NCBI RefSeq assembly: GCF_000516985.1
Contig: NW_006917092.1
Location: 1,256,619-1,320,618 of the forward strand
Direction of reading: 5' to 3'
DNA from: Pestalotiopsis fici W106-1
Taxonomy: Eukaryota > Ascomycota > Sordariomycetes > Amphisphaeriales > Sporocadaceae
Length of the DNA: 64,000 nucleotides
Below the pieces are notes generated by a model. It saw only the letters and a list, made by a program, of their open reading frames with translations, was not told the origin of the DNA and ran no database searches. A program made the position numbers and the translations under genes. This document shows, one piece after another, positions 44,804 to 56,359 of the stretch; the stretch's first letter is position 1; each line of letters begins with the position of its first letter.

Positions 44804-47800
44804 TTACAAATTCACCTCCTCACTGTACACTCGCACTCTGGCGAATTGCACCTTGTTTATCCAGCCCTGACCCTTTGCATTCGCCACAATCTGCACCGAA
44901 CTTCCATGCTTCATGGCCTTGATACATTGCGCTCGCACGGGAAAAGTCTCTTCAAGGTCGCTCAGATTCCATACATTGGTATGCAATCTGGGCTGTCTAG
45001 ACGCGTGCACGTTGTGCTGCAGCGCGAACTCGTGCTCCTTGTCCTGATTGCGGATGCGAACCACAAAGGAGCTGCCGTGGGCGCTGCCGAGATATGTGCC
45101 CTTGCCGGTGCCGGCGCTCCAACCTTGGTCGCTGGAAACGGTCTCAAACACCAGACTGCGAACCGGAAGTTGGCACGTCTCGTCAATGGTGACATCCAAC
45201 ACGACATGGCCCCACGACTGGTAGATGCGTCCGCCTTCCTTGAACGACGTTTGCTTTATCAGCGCCGGCCCCGCGGGCTGGGCCTCGGGGAGATTCTGGG
45301 GCATCGCGGATGATTTCGGCTGAAATGCAGGCCATCGCAGTCGGGTGACTGCTCCATGGCTCTTTAATATATCAATCAGCTCCCGATTGTCAAGCTCGTA
45401 GGCGTAGTCGAGAGCACGCTTCCCGTTGTGGCAGACGAGGTTCACGTCCTGTCCTCGACGCAGTGCCTGTTCAAGTTGATGCGCGAACCCTCCCTTGACG
45501 AGAAACTCTAGACCCTCTGCCGTCGCTTGCTCATTGCGACTTATCGCGTCAGCCACCATCTTGGCAATCTCGATTCGATCAACCCAGTAGATACCCCAAA
45601 GAACGGACTCTTCATTGTCCTCTTTTCTTGCCGAGCAGTCTGCGCCAGCATCGAGAAGGGCTTTAGCACAAGCTATACTACCGCAGAAGGCAGCATCGTA
45701 GAGCGGAGGTCGGCGGTCCCGGTTTACCGGCTCCTTGTCATTGACATCTGCCCCATTTTCGATCAAGCAGCGCGTCATTTCCAGCCGACCCTGAGAGACT
45801 GCGAGTCCCAGAGGACTTATCGAGACGGGATTGTCATTGCTGTGGCATTTCTCGTGCTCGAAAAGCCGTTGGACGAGGGCGAGAAAGTTAAAGTTGACTG
45901 CCCAATGGAGAGGACTCAGGTTTCCTGGGCTCACTGCAGCAGTGCGACGCAAAACCCAGGTCTCGCCCCTCTGAGCGACTAGATCTGCGGCCTTCATCTT
46001 GATGTTCCTATTCCAGTCTTGTGAGGGTCCCGTCAGAAAGTCAAATGTCTGATCCCATATTGCAGCGCTCCCTCGTACGTCTGCCAAGTAATCTCCCCAG
46101 TATTGCAATGCGTACTGAAGCAGTGGCAGTTGTCTGTCGAGAGTGTCCTTTTTGGAGCCAGTGCCGGAGGAACGCTTCATGCATTCAAAAGAGAGGTACT
46201 TCATCAGTATCGACGCCATGTACTCGTTCGGACATCGGTTGGGCCACCATTCCTTGATGGTCTCTGGGTGCTTTAGGTGGTCCGCCAATGTCTTGTGCCC
46301 TACAGTAACCTGCGCAGTGGCAGAATCAACGACCAGGAGTTCGGAACACAGTGACTCAATGGCCTTGAGCGACATCAACCCGTCCCGATTGAGATCAGTG
46401 TAGCTCTCATCCTCGTAAATGGCAAGAACATGTTCCAACTCCTCTGGTCTCAGCGGTCGCTTCGCGAAAGTCACCCAATAGAGCGCCTGAATAGCTTTAC
46501 ATGGCAGTCCATCTTGGGGTTCTGGACATTCTTTTGATAACCTTCGAAGACCGGTCGCATAAGTGCCGCCTAGGGTCTTGGGTAGACTCTTGAGGGTCCG
46601 ATCTAGTTGAAGGAGATCTTTCGTCTTTAGAATTTCGTTCATGTAAAAGGACGCCAAAAGGAATGATTCTTCGCCAATGCACTTTGGAACAAGTACATCA
46701 ACAACACGTTGGATCGAGTCTTGCTGGTTCCCAATCTTCCAGTAGTTGATTCTGGCTTGTTCCTCTACATACTTCTTGAGGTCAAGCTCGCTGACTCTGA
46801 GTTTGTAGTTGAAGAAGGTGCAGTGATGGGCGTGGTGGTTGAATATCGTATGGATACTGATATATGGACGGGATGCAAAGAGAAGATGGCAGTTGTTGGA
46901 TCTCTCTTGAACTTCCATCAGTAGCCTTACTATCTCCTGTTGTAGTGGAGTACTAGATGGTACTTCATCGAGTCCGTCAAGGATCAAGACCGTCGGCCTG
47001 GAGTGCTCAATGTGATAGCAGAGAATATCCATCTTTAGTCTAGTTGCATCTTCTCGTGATAGCATCAGGTGCCCACCATTCCTATGAGCCATGATCAATT
47101 GCTTCAGCGACTCTTGCGTAAACTTGAGCTGGGACAGGCCCTTTTCAGGGACAAGCTGGGACCATAAACTCATGATGACATCCATTGGGTCTTGTACACT
47201 TCGGAGTTCCTCGTCAGCGCAGTACACAACCGCAAATTCATAGCGGGACCGATTTTTAGGATCACGGAACCACTGTTCAATGACCTTGCTGTCTTTTCAT
47301 CAGATATCATTTAGTGTTTGGTATAAACCGAGTCGACTTACATTTGTCCAGTCTTGCCAGAGCCCTCTATCAGCTCGTTAGTAAGCGCGCTTCGACTAGT
47401 ACTATGAAAAGTTGAGCACTCACGATTTCCGTTGCACCAAAGTACACCATTCTTGGCAGACAACCAAGTCTTGAATTCCTGCGAATGTAACAATCCTTCT
47501 CCGGTGCCATTTGCAAGGTGCTGAATATAGTTTGTATCGTGAAGTTTCTTTGCAAGACTGGGCTCAAGCCAGTCCCTTATCCGTTCTCTTTCGTCTTGTC
47601 CAATCTTGGCAATATCCTGCAAGGATTTGATATCTTGGGCTGTTTGCCTTAGACTGGCAATCTTGGCTTGGACTTCGGCCTTTTTCGTCGACCGTTGAAG
47701 TCGCTTGAAGTATTCCTTCCAACGCTTGGAGCTTCTGCCGAGTTGGGATTGCAGACCCTCCAGCTTGGGATCGACTAGATCAATAGTCCACTTGAGCTGT

Positions 47801-47988
47801 TCATGCTCTGAAGTACTCGCAATCACCAGTAATTGATTGTCTCTAAGACCCATGAACATGAAACGAATTAGGTCAATTTGTTCCAGAAAGGCTTGTCTTT
47901 CTTTTGGTCCAAGATGGATACCTTGGCACCACTCCACCAAATCAGAAAGCCTCAGAATAAGAGACGCGACATCACCGACCGATGCCAT
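44804..47988 (-). CDS. NACHT-ankyrin (NLR-like) protein with C-terminal beta-type domain
   Basis: About 1024 aa, three exons: 47988-47424, 47366-47342 (25 nt micro-exon coding most of the P-loop) and 47288-44804; introns 57 and 53 nt. N-terminal helical HeLo-like domain (MASVGDVASLILRLSDLVEWCQ), then NACHT: Walker A GNQGSGKT (~187-194), Walker B TVLILDGLDEV (~300), FASRPYISI sensor. A few ankyrin repeats at about 640-885 (SPLHWAVNF, ISPLGLAVSQGRLEMTRCLIENGADVN, PPLYDAAFCGS). The last ~135 residues form a separate domain with DQGWSAGTGKGTYLGSAHGSSF, of a type I have seen at the ends of other fungal proteins. STAND-class cell-death/allorecognition receptor by family; effector not named. Confidence 0.85.
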
Positions 47989-49195
47989 CGCGATTGAAGG
48001 CTAGTGTTCGAATGGGTCGTATAGACTCTCGTCGATACCGAGTTCTGATAAACTCAGGTCCTCTGAGAGCATCTGGGTTTGAAATGTGTGTCTCGACTCA
48101 GGACGACGTTGACCGAGTACGTGCCGCATCGTGGCAAAAGAGCCAAAAATTGAAAAAGGCCCAGAAGACCGATTGTGGGGAGCTTTCACCATATCCCGCG
48201 ATCATCCAAGATGCCGTGATGCACGTTGAAGGAGGCATCGAAACATCCACTTCTGGAGTGGAAAGCTCTCCCCAATTGAGGTAGCCATGCAGCTGCCACG
48301 TCAAAAATGCTGGACAGAATTCCACAGCACCAGTGGACCTTTTACGCAATATATTAGCAATGATAGCAGTCTCTCCACATGCCACGAATATACCAGATAC
48401 TTATCATCACATTAGCAATCAGAAAATGTACAGAATAGATGCCATTTTTTCATGACAAAGGGCTGCGGTGCAAGCTGCGAGCTGCAAGCAAAGGTCAAGG
48501 GGCCGGCCTTAGTGGTGTTACTGTTTGCAACCTGTGAGTTGCAGTGTAGGAAGCCCACTACGGCAGTGGCTAACTCAGTGGAACGTCCCAATTCCTGGGC
48601 AGCTTCTCCACCAAGCTGGCACGGCCGAATGGTTCCATCAGAAGAGATTCGAAGAAGAAGTTTATACTGATAAACCTACATATATCCATGAGCTCATAAT
48701 GGCGCATGAAAGTAGATTTGTGATACTGCTCACTTCCGACAGTAACAGGAGTATGCATCATCTTAGATATGGCAGTGCGAAGCGTAAATCCCCGGAAATG
48801 TCCGATGCAAACCTCAATACTATAGGTGCTAGAGACAACAGCGACATGTCTAAATGCATAAGGTAGGTAGGTGGAATATTAGATCCAGTAACTACCTAAT
48901 AATGAAAGTATACCGATATGTCGCTGATAAAATAATATTCAAGTACCTAGGTAATTTTGGGGGGATGGTTGGTGGTGAGTACGTGGCCTGCGAGGAATAC
49001 CGCACAATCTGCCTTGCAGACACAAAAGGCGGGGTCAGTGGTCAGGCAGACAGCATACTGCATACTGCACAACATTCCTGCTGCATTTTGCTTCTCTTCC
49101 GTTGTGACAGCTCGTCTGATTTTTTGTCAATGGTCATATTCCTACCCTTTCTCTATCAACATTAAAGAGCAAAGTTGAAAGGTTTCCTCGCCGAC
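47989..49195. other. 1.2 kb divergent promoter region between NACHT and HET genes
   Basis: Holds short gctgcgagctgcaagc-like repeats near 48470-48545 and AT-rich sequence. The frames at 48452-48866 and 48854-49178 are not recognisable. One stretch upstream serves two divergent incompatibility-type genes. Confidence 0.55.
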
Positions 49196-51253
49196 ATGAG
49201 CACCGGATCCGTTGCTGAAACCCAACAGAAGCCGTCACAGGCTCCTGCGTTCAGCTACGAACCTCTCGAAGATGCTGCGAAGCAAATTCGGCTTGTGGAA
49301 ATTGTTCAACAAACAAATAATTGTCTCGCGATACACCTGAGTCAACATGACGTGCTCAATGCACCAGAATACAATGCAATATCATACACATGGAGTGATG
49401 GCGGAATCATCCGCATGACCGACATCACCGTCAATGGTCAAGCGATGCGCGTCACAAAGAATTGCCGGTACGCTCTGGAGCAAGCGCATTCGCATCACCA
49501 CCAGCCGCCACCGACCCAATCTTACTTTTGGATTGACTCTATCTGTATCAACCAGAACAGCAATATAGAGAAGCAGCACCAAGTCGCCATGATGGGTTGT
49601 ATTTATGCACAGGCGGCTAGAGTCCTGGCGTGTGTGGGCCCTCACCAAGACAACAGCGAAGATCTTGCTAAGATTTTGGAGCCTATGAAAGATTTGCGTC
49701 AAAAACATCCTGCACAACTAAATCACTGGTCGAAAACGAACGAATGTAACATTGACAAAGCCGATCCTATCCTGAAATCAGCATGTCTTGATCTCTTTTG
49801 GAACCCAGACACCCCAGATTACGAGGCAATCTGGGGTTTTGACCTGAAACTTCTCAATTTCTCCGAACGTTATTACTGGACTCGACTGTGGATCATCCAA
49901 GAAGTCGCATCTGCCAAAGAGCTTGAAATTCTTTGCGGCTCTGATAAATTTTCAAGATCCGACGTATATCTACTGCATTGGATAGCTGCATATTGTTCAG
50001 GTTTTCCTGGTAGGTCTAGCACACCCGTGGGAAGGGAAGCCTCACCAAATCTTCAAGCATTCTATGGTGACTCCAACAATCAGTCTTTCTCACACTTCAA
50101 ATTTGTGTTGAGTTGCAACTCGATAGACCGAGTCCCTGCTCTCACAGCCCTCTCATTCCAAAGTCCATTCGGCTGTTCACGACCAGAAGATAGGGTCTAC
50201 GGAATGCTCTCTCAGATACAATGGCCCGAGACTGACCCACCCATTCACCTTGAGCCCATGTATAAGCCGTCAGTTAACTTTGACCTTGCCGAACTATTTC
50301 TCAGCTTTCCTAAGTGCAGTCATGAGAATGTCATGGGGATTTTCAAGGCACTCGAGATCTGCCATGATCTTGATAAAATTGAAGAGCTCGTCGCAGCTAG
50401 ATCCCGCACATCAAAAGAACCCCAGAATAGTTCCAAGTCTTCAATTTGTCAATATGATCTGAACATCTGGACCTACGAAGTCATAACCGAAAACAACATG
50501 GGTCAACTTACTGCGAGACTACGTTGCAAAGATGGAGTTATAAACTATTCTCCTACAATGCTCAACATGATCGACAATGCACCAAAACTGTTATACGCGG
50601 AGTCACGCATTGCCGCAGTACTCTGTAGTGAAGCTCGCAAAGGAGATCTTCTAGCCAAAATGCCTTTTGGAGAATGCCTCCTTGTCCTACGTTACAGCGG
50701 TAGTTTCGACGAGTATCACATTGTTGGACAAGGTCTCCTGCTCGAAGGATATACCATCCCTCGATTTCGGATTCAAGAAGAAATTCTGATGAAGATAATG
50801 GACAAGCACAGGAGATCTTTCAACCACTATCTTGCAGACCACACATGGCTTGTGCGTGAGGGTTTTGAGAGACATCGGCGGGATCCTGTCTTGTGTTCGA
50901 TGTATCTCCAGAAAATTTATGAAGGTGAACGGGCGTTACAAAACCATAAAGATGACCTTCAGCTCCGAAACGAAAGGCTCGGTATTATTGACACGGGTTT
51001 AGGAATGGTTCGGAAGCTCCTGCAAGTCCAAACAAGCTTACTAGGCGAAACAAGGCGTAGTCGGTTCGAATCTCGCCGAAACGAGACACCAGCGCCCTTC
51101 ATTCTAGAACTTGAACCACTCGAGCTACTGCTTCTCGGATGTCAAGACTTGGAGAAAGACGGATCTCGCAACCGAAGGAAGATGATACAAAGACTCAACA
51201 CGACCATACACGGCAGAGCTTTTGGTCCTCCCAGACCAGAGGACTCAGAGTGA
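49196..51253 (+). CDS. HET-domain (heterokaryon incompatibility) protein
   Basis: Single exon, 685 aa from ATG 49196 (the open frame extends to a TTG at 49175 only). The N-terminal HET domain has its three blocks: APEYNAISYTWSDG, SYFWIDSICINQNSNIEKQHQVAMMGCIYAQA, and YYWTRLWIIQEVASAKELEILCG. A middle block CSRPEDRVYGMLSQIQWPE is also typical. The C-terminal ~300 residues are helical and unassigned. HET proteins trigger programmed cell death on fusion of unlike hyphae, and some act downstream of NLRs. Its 5' neighbour is a divergent NACHT-ankyrin gene, which supports a linked allorecognition role. No frame break seen. Confidence 0.92.
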   Translation: MSTGSVAETQQKPSQAPAFSYEPLEDAAKQIRLVEIVQQTNNCLAIHLSQHDVLNAPEYNAISYTWSDGGIIRMTDITVNGQAMRVTKNCRYALEQAHSHHHQPPPTQSYFWIDSICINQNSNIEKQHQVAMMGCIYAQAARVLACVGPHQDNSEDLAKILEPMKDLRQKHPAQLNHWSKTNECNIDKADPILKSACLDLFWNPDTPDYEAIWGFDLKLLNFSERYYWTRLWIIQEVASAKELEILCGSDKFSRSDVYLLHWIAAYCSGFPGRSSTPVGREASPNLQAFYGDSNNQSFSHFKFVLSCNSIDRVPALTALSFQSPFGCSRPEDRVYGMLSQIQWPETDPPIHLEPMYKPSVNFDLAELFLSFPKCSHENVMGIFKALEICHDLDKIEELVAARSRTSKEPQNSSKSSICQYDLNIWTYEVITENNMGQLTARLRCKDGVINYSPTMLNMIDNAPKLLYAESRIAAVLCSEARKGDLLAKMPFGECLLVLRYSGSFDEYHIVGQGLLLEGYTIPRFRIQEEILMKIMDKHRRSFNHYLADHTWLVREGFERHRRDPVLCSMYLQKIYEGERALQNHKDDLQLRNERLGIIDTGLGMVRKLLQVQTSLLGETRRSRFESRRNETPAPFILELEPLELLLLGCQDLEKDGSRNRRKMIQRLNTTIHGRAFGPPRPEDSE

Positions 51254-51496
51254 CCTCCAAGGGGTTGGAAAAGAATTTGGCCAGACGCATCGCAGATAAT
51301 GGTGCCTGCATGAGAATGTGGGATCATAGTCCTACTCCACCCCATGTCTGTGTCTGGCCTCCATCATTTTGATAATATCTATGCCTTAATCCCAAAATTG
51401 ATACCTATACATCCTACTGTGACCAGCTACCACTTATGCAATCGAGGCCTGCATACGAAATGTGACATAGCAACGAAAGGGATGCGACAGACTGTT

Positions 51497-52679
51497 TCAT
51501 ACAAAAGTCTTCGTCTTTTCTCCACACCAGTCTACGAACTTGGTTGCAATTGTCGCTTCACCATCAGCCCCTACCATTGCAGCCGTGATTCCCGCGGGGA
51601 GACTTCCGAACCTTCCCCAAGGATATATGTAGGCTCCGCTCTTGTCAGGGGTGAGCTCGGGGGAGATTGCAGCAAACAGCTCTGTATACGCGCCATGAAT
51701 CGGCGTGTATACGAAAAACGTCTCCTTTTTTCATGGCGATACAAGTCAGCAGCATTCAGGCGAAGAAACATGACTCGAGGGCCGCAGCGTGGAGCTGACA
51801 CGACTTACCGTTACCCAGCGGTCCAGGCCAACCCAGTGACGCTGGAGCTCAGTTTGTAAGTTCCCGGGGTTGAAAGAAGCATGCACAATGCCCGTTTGCG
51901 GGGTCCTTTTCGCCAGCTCGTGCCCCAAAAAGACGTTGCCAACCTTGGTCTGGCCGTAATTTTGCCTGAAGCCTAGATCTTTTACGCTGCCATCCTCGTT
52001 CAATTCGACTCCATGGGGCTGTGGACAGGAGATGTGCACTGCGATTGAACCTGCCCAAGCGACGCGTACACTTGCTGTCGGAGAGGAGGCGGCCGTCTTG
52101 GCCAGGAGAGGCTCAAGGAGCTGATAGAGCAGATAGTGGCCCAAGCAATTTGTGCCCATTTGGAGGTCATTTCCCTGCGCGTCAAAGCTACCATCTGGAG
52201 GATACATGACCTGTCATCATGTCAGTATGGCGTGATGTTTCTTTGGAAAATGCAAAGATTAGGGAGACAAACACCGGCATTCTGGACGAGGACATCAAGC
52301 CGCTTTTCCTGAGCGAGGAATGAGTCGACCGCCGGTTTGATGGTGGGGAAGTCGGACAAGTCGAGGTTCAGAAAGTGGATGTGGCCACTGCTTCCGCGCG
52401 ATGACTCCTTGATGCTCGCTATGGCCTTTTGGGCCTTGGACTCTGAGCGGCCTGCGATCCATACTGTCGCATTGTGAGCATAGAGTATCTTGCACAGCTC
52501 AAAGCCCACGCCAGCGTAGCCTCCAGTCACGAGAAAGACCTGTGTTGGACACGAGCGCGTCAGTCATGGGAGATGCTGTGCAACGCGACAGCACTTACCC
52601 GTCCCGTCTGATCAGGGCAGTTCTTCTCCGTAATGGGCGCGGCTGGAATGAAAAAGAACTGGCTCAGAACATTACCCAT
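51497..52679 (-). CDS. Short-chain dehydrogenase/reductase
   Basis: 325 aa, four exons: 52679-52599, 52539-52273, 52210-51809 and 51724-51497. Intron donors are gtaagt, gtttgt and gtaagt; lengths 59, 62 and 84. Rossmann cofactor loop TGGYAGVGFE, then VLVQNAGV (NAG), the catalytic pair in NYGQTKVGN (YxxxK), and FNPGNLQTELQRHW. This is the retinol-dehydrogenase/WW-oxidoreductase-like, NADP-using branch common in fungi. The start (MGNVLSQFFFIP) gives the usual short leader before the Rossmann fold. The tail GAYIYPWGRFGSL is normal for the fungal group. Substrate unknown. Confidence 0.9.
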
Positions 52680-53665
52680 GATTCTGATTTGATAGCCGCT
52701 GTTAATTGGAATGATTACTCTAGTATTGAATTGGTCGCTAATGTTATCACTAGAGTTGAAGCAATTTGAGAGGAACGTCATCGGCATATATTCTAGTGGA
52801 CGTGTTGGAGCAGATTATACTTCCGGCAATAAAAGCATCCCTTACCGGAGTTTAGCGCCAACCAGTAGCCCTACCTGTAGCAAACTCCGGGGCCAACTGC
52901 AGAACTGCATTAGCGCCACCAGCCTCAACCTTGAAAGATCGCGTGCTGACGCTCAGCATTTACAATTTTTTTTTTGCAATTATAGTCCTGCTCCTCGTCT
53001 TACTGGTGGGTTATTCCCGTTTGCTGACGCCATCACAGACATTGAATCTCTTGTTGACTTCTTTATTGTCTGACTCACCAAGAGACTACTCATCTGGCTG
53101 ATACCTACCTGCCTGCCCGTTCAGAAGAAAAGGATCGTCTGCATTCATGAGATCGCGCTCTCCAAGAAGGCAGCATAATGTGGCATTCGTCCATTGAGAC
53201 CGGTGTTGCGAATAAAAAATGTCTCAAGAATTGCCTGTAGATTCTGCCCAAGGCAATTCTGAATGGTCAAATGCTGTATCGGACGCTTTGCGAAGGATTT
53301 GAGGGATGAGTTATACACCTCCTCTCATTCTCTGATGGAAAAGCAGAAGCCGGGAGACACTGTTTGCAATTTCTTGAATAGAGAGGCTCGCGATGGAGCA
53401 ATGAAACTAGTTGATTGTATACCTACTCAAATTTGCTCTTTTTTACAGATAATTCTTCGCAATCAGTGACTTTACTTGCTTATCTTGACTCGCATCTGCG
53501 CTGACAAATAAACAGTACGTCACAGTCAGATCATGGGCCGAATTTAGACCCCCCTCATTGCTGTATTCACATGTTCTGCGACTCAAGCAGCACTGTGTCT
53601 AGAAATTCTTTCCTCCAAGTCACGTTCTCAATTCATAAAGAGCATATGTTTCGGAAACACAGATC
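52680..53665. other. About 1 kb intergenic region
   Basis: Divergent promoter of the SDR (-) and GFA (+) genes. A T-run (ttttttttttt) lies at about 52968-52978. No gene recognised. Confidence 0.5.
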
Positions 53666-54151
53666 ATGGACTTGGGAAGCTCTAGGAAAGGCTCATGCCT
53701 CTGCGGAAACATCACCTTAAACCTGGACGGCGAGCCGTCAATGAAAGTGCTATGCCATTGCGACTCATGCAAGAAAGCATCCGGGGTCATTTTCCAGTCA
53801 AACATCTTTTACCCTCAAGAGGTGAGTGAAGCAAAAATCATTCTGGAGAGGAAACCAGTGGCTGATAACATAAGAACGTTCACCTGTCGGACCCGAAAGG
53901 CCTTGCAACAGTATGAAGACACATCGAGCGACTCCAAGCGCGTCCTACATCGCTGCTTCTGCCGCAATTGTGGATCTTCCATCCTTACCAAGAATCCTAC
54001 ACACCCAGACATCTCAAGGATGGTAATCATCCCAATTGGTATCCTGGATGGCGAGAAGGAGTCACTTGAGCCGGACCGTGAGTTCTACGTGAAGCGAAGG
54101 ATTGACTGGCAGCCAAGACTTGCACATACGTCCGAGTACCAGGTGGAATGA
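53666..54151 (+). CDS. GFA-domain (glutathione-dependent formaldehyde-activating type) protein
   Basis: 161 aa if read straight through. Zinc ligands of the Mss4-like/GFA fold: GSCLCGNITL (Cys11, Cys13), VLCHCDSCKKASG (Cys30, Cys32, Cys35) and HRCFCRNCGSSILT. Ends SEYQVE. Most fungal relatives are about 130-140 aa and pass directly from YPQE to a (L)xxYEDT stretch. Here a 78-base segment, 53822-53899, begins gtgagt and ends aaag and has length divisible by three, so it may be an intron whose removal gives a 135-aa protein. Both forms keep the zinc sites. Function of single-domain members is mostly unknown. Confidence 0.85.
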   Translation: MDLGSSRKGSCLCGNITLNLDGEPSMKVLCHCDSCKKASGVIFQSNIFYPQEVSEAKIILERKPVADNIRTFTCRTRKALQQYEDTSSDSKRVLHRCFCRNCGSSILTKNPTHPDISRMVIIPIGILDGEKESLEPDREFYVKRRIDWQPRLAHTSEYQVE

Positions 54152-54528
54152 TAGGTACGTAGGTATGGCGCCGGAATGCACAATATGGCGTCAACGCACC
54201 GGGGATTTGGATTAATACACTCCTTTCCAAATTTGGTGGTATGAGCGAGACGCGCAATGGAATTGTACTCTAGAAGCCACACGCCTGTTCCTGTGAGTTG
54301 TGTAACATACTGATATATTTTACCTCATTTATGAATATATCTTTCATTTAAAGGCCTATGGTATTGCAGCCTGTCAGCTACAATGAGTGCGGGGTACCTA
54401 GCGCCCACCACCAGCAGCAAATGGTGGGTGTCACCCATTCTTTCTCTCTCCATCTTCCAATCATACTTGCATCTGGGCTGTATCCGATTCAATAACAGGC
54501 ATCTCAAGTCTTTGAAATCATATAATCG
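54152..54528. other. Intergenic, upstream of Fungal_trans_2 gene
   Basis: 377 bases. A sequence resembling a zinc-cluster in another frame was inspected and rejected. No gene seen. Confidence 0.45.
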
Positions 54529-56253
54529 ATGCCAGAAAGGCGAATTTCATGGCAACCAGGCTTTACCCTCTCGAGGAAGCCGGCGAAACGACCGACGCGT
54601 CCCAGAAACAGGCAACAGCAGTTCGAGATTGTCGTAGAGCAACCAGAGACCTTTCATCGCCGCGCGAAAGGACAGCCCGCGACCACTACCTCCCAGTACC
54701 AGGAGCTATTTCTTGGCGACTCTTCAAAGAGGCGTTCTGACCCTGAGACCCCGAATAGGGCCTCCTCCAACGGTGTCGTTGAGCATGACGGGCCTCCAGT
54801 CGACAATGCACCCCCACACTCTTCCTGCGCTGTTGCTACGGATAGCGCAGGGGATGCTACCCGTCCAGGGCCAAGCACCACGCTAACAGCCCTATCGGGC
54901 ATTATACCGCCTACTGTAGAATATAGCGGCCTTGTGGAACGGTTCAGGCCCATACTCACCAGATGTATGTGTCGCATCGGAATACTCTCCTCGACAATCG
55001 AGGACATGGCTCACATCTCTCAGATAACTCGGAATTCTGTACAATTCCTCTGACATTCAAACTGCGCATCAATCCATTCCGCTATCGCATGGACCTGGAC
55101 CCGGAACCTCTGTTTCTAGTCCACGCAGTGTGTGCCTTGGCAGGTCACCACGTCCAGAGCACGTCCATGTTGACGCATCGCCATGCAGCCCTTCAGCTAC
55201 TTCGCCACAGTCTGGATACCTTGAGCGACATTGAAGCCATGTATTCTGTGCTGGATACCATTGTGATCTTATTCTCACTAGATGTAAGTGAGGTCAAACC
55301 GCTAAACCGAAATTCGAGCCAAGTGTTGACATAACAGGAAACTCAATCTCTCTTGGGAACTTGGAGTATACATCTTCAGGGCGCGTATCGTATCGTCGAA
55401 TCCTGTGGTGGTATCCAGAGAATACCTCTGTCATCCAGGCTTGAAACTCAGATTGCAATATTAACTTGGTACACGGGGTTACACTCCTCTTCTGAGCCAT
55501 ACTTCGGCTAATTCTGAAATCAGGTGGGACGCGATCATTGCTCTCCTATCCAGAGAGGAATGCATATTTCCTTACAATTACTTTGAATCCGTATTGTCCA
55601 ACCTGCACAAAAGAGAGTGGGACTTTTTTGGCCTGTGTGGCTGTCCGACAGCTATCGTCAAGATTGTGATGCGCCTTGCACGCCTCAGCACAACCAACCA
55701 TCGAATATCTGTTGGACTGGATTCCCCACCTGACGATGACACGGTCAACGAGATCATTCATTCCCTAGAGTCTTGGAGTCATGTTTCCAACTTGACAAGT
55801 CTCCACGACGAAGAAAGCATGCACGAAGATATCGACGCAATGCATTGTTCAGAAGCCTGGAGGGGTGGGTTGCTCCTATATATATTCAGAGTCTTTCAGT
55901 GGACGCCCGGCTCGACCGTTCCTATGCATATCATATATCGCGCAAGGACAGTAGTAGATCATGTCATCGCATGTCGCGATACAGCAATGTTATCTCGACA
56001 AGCATTGCTGCCGCTCGTCTTTGCAGGTTGCGAGCTACAGGATAAGTCTACACGGACCGGCATTGTAAGACTAATATCCGATTGGGATCAGAGGACCAGG
56101 TATCACATGTTTCGTGGCGCGATTCCTATCCTCGAAGAAGTTTGGGCTGAATCAGACGAGAAGGGATTAGAAAATGTTTGGTGGGGTCAAATCATTGACA
56201 GACAACAAAGTTCCGAGGCGGATACATTGAAATTGAGGATCTGTTTTGGCTAA
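54529..56253 (+). CDS. Fungal_trans_2-type regulator, no zinc cluster visible
   Basis: 518 aa, four exons: 54529-54964, 55024-55283, 55338-55468 and 55524-56253; introns of 59, 54 and 55 nt. The N-terminus is basic and disordered (RRISWQPGFTLSRKPAKRPT), the usual sequence just after a zinc cluster. The main part is the Fungal_trans_2 helical domain: FCTIPLTFKLRINPFRYRMD, EPLFLVHAVCALAGHHV, HRHAALQLLRHSLDTL, WSIHLQGAYRIVESCGG and TWWDAIIALLSREECIFP. No CX2C cluster is found in or just before exon 1; an in-frame TAA lies 3 codons upstream of this ATG, so a zinc-cluster exon would have to be spliced in from further upstream. Nuclear regulator by family. Confidence 0.8.
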
Positions 56254-56359
56254 GAAAGGCTACGTCTATGAAGATATGATAGTCTTCGGGGGCAAATATC
56301 ACTTCACAACGTCCAGTACGTGTTGTGGAATAATGGACCCTCTATTTCTCGACCAGGCT

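Noticed and set aside
48452..49178. Overlapping plus-strand ORFs upstream of the HET gene
   Set aside because: Low-complexity repeats and no recognisable protein; most likely promoter/leader.
51060..51080. T-arm-like ggttcgaatct
   Set aside because: Inside the HET coding frame and no acceptor or anticodon stem around it.
54383..54637. Frame resembling a decayed zinc cluster (GCIRFNNRHLKSLK...RCQKGEF)
   Set aside because: It lacks four of six cysteines and lies in a different frame from the regulator, over bases that already code RRISWQPGF; likeness is probably chance.
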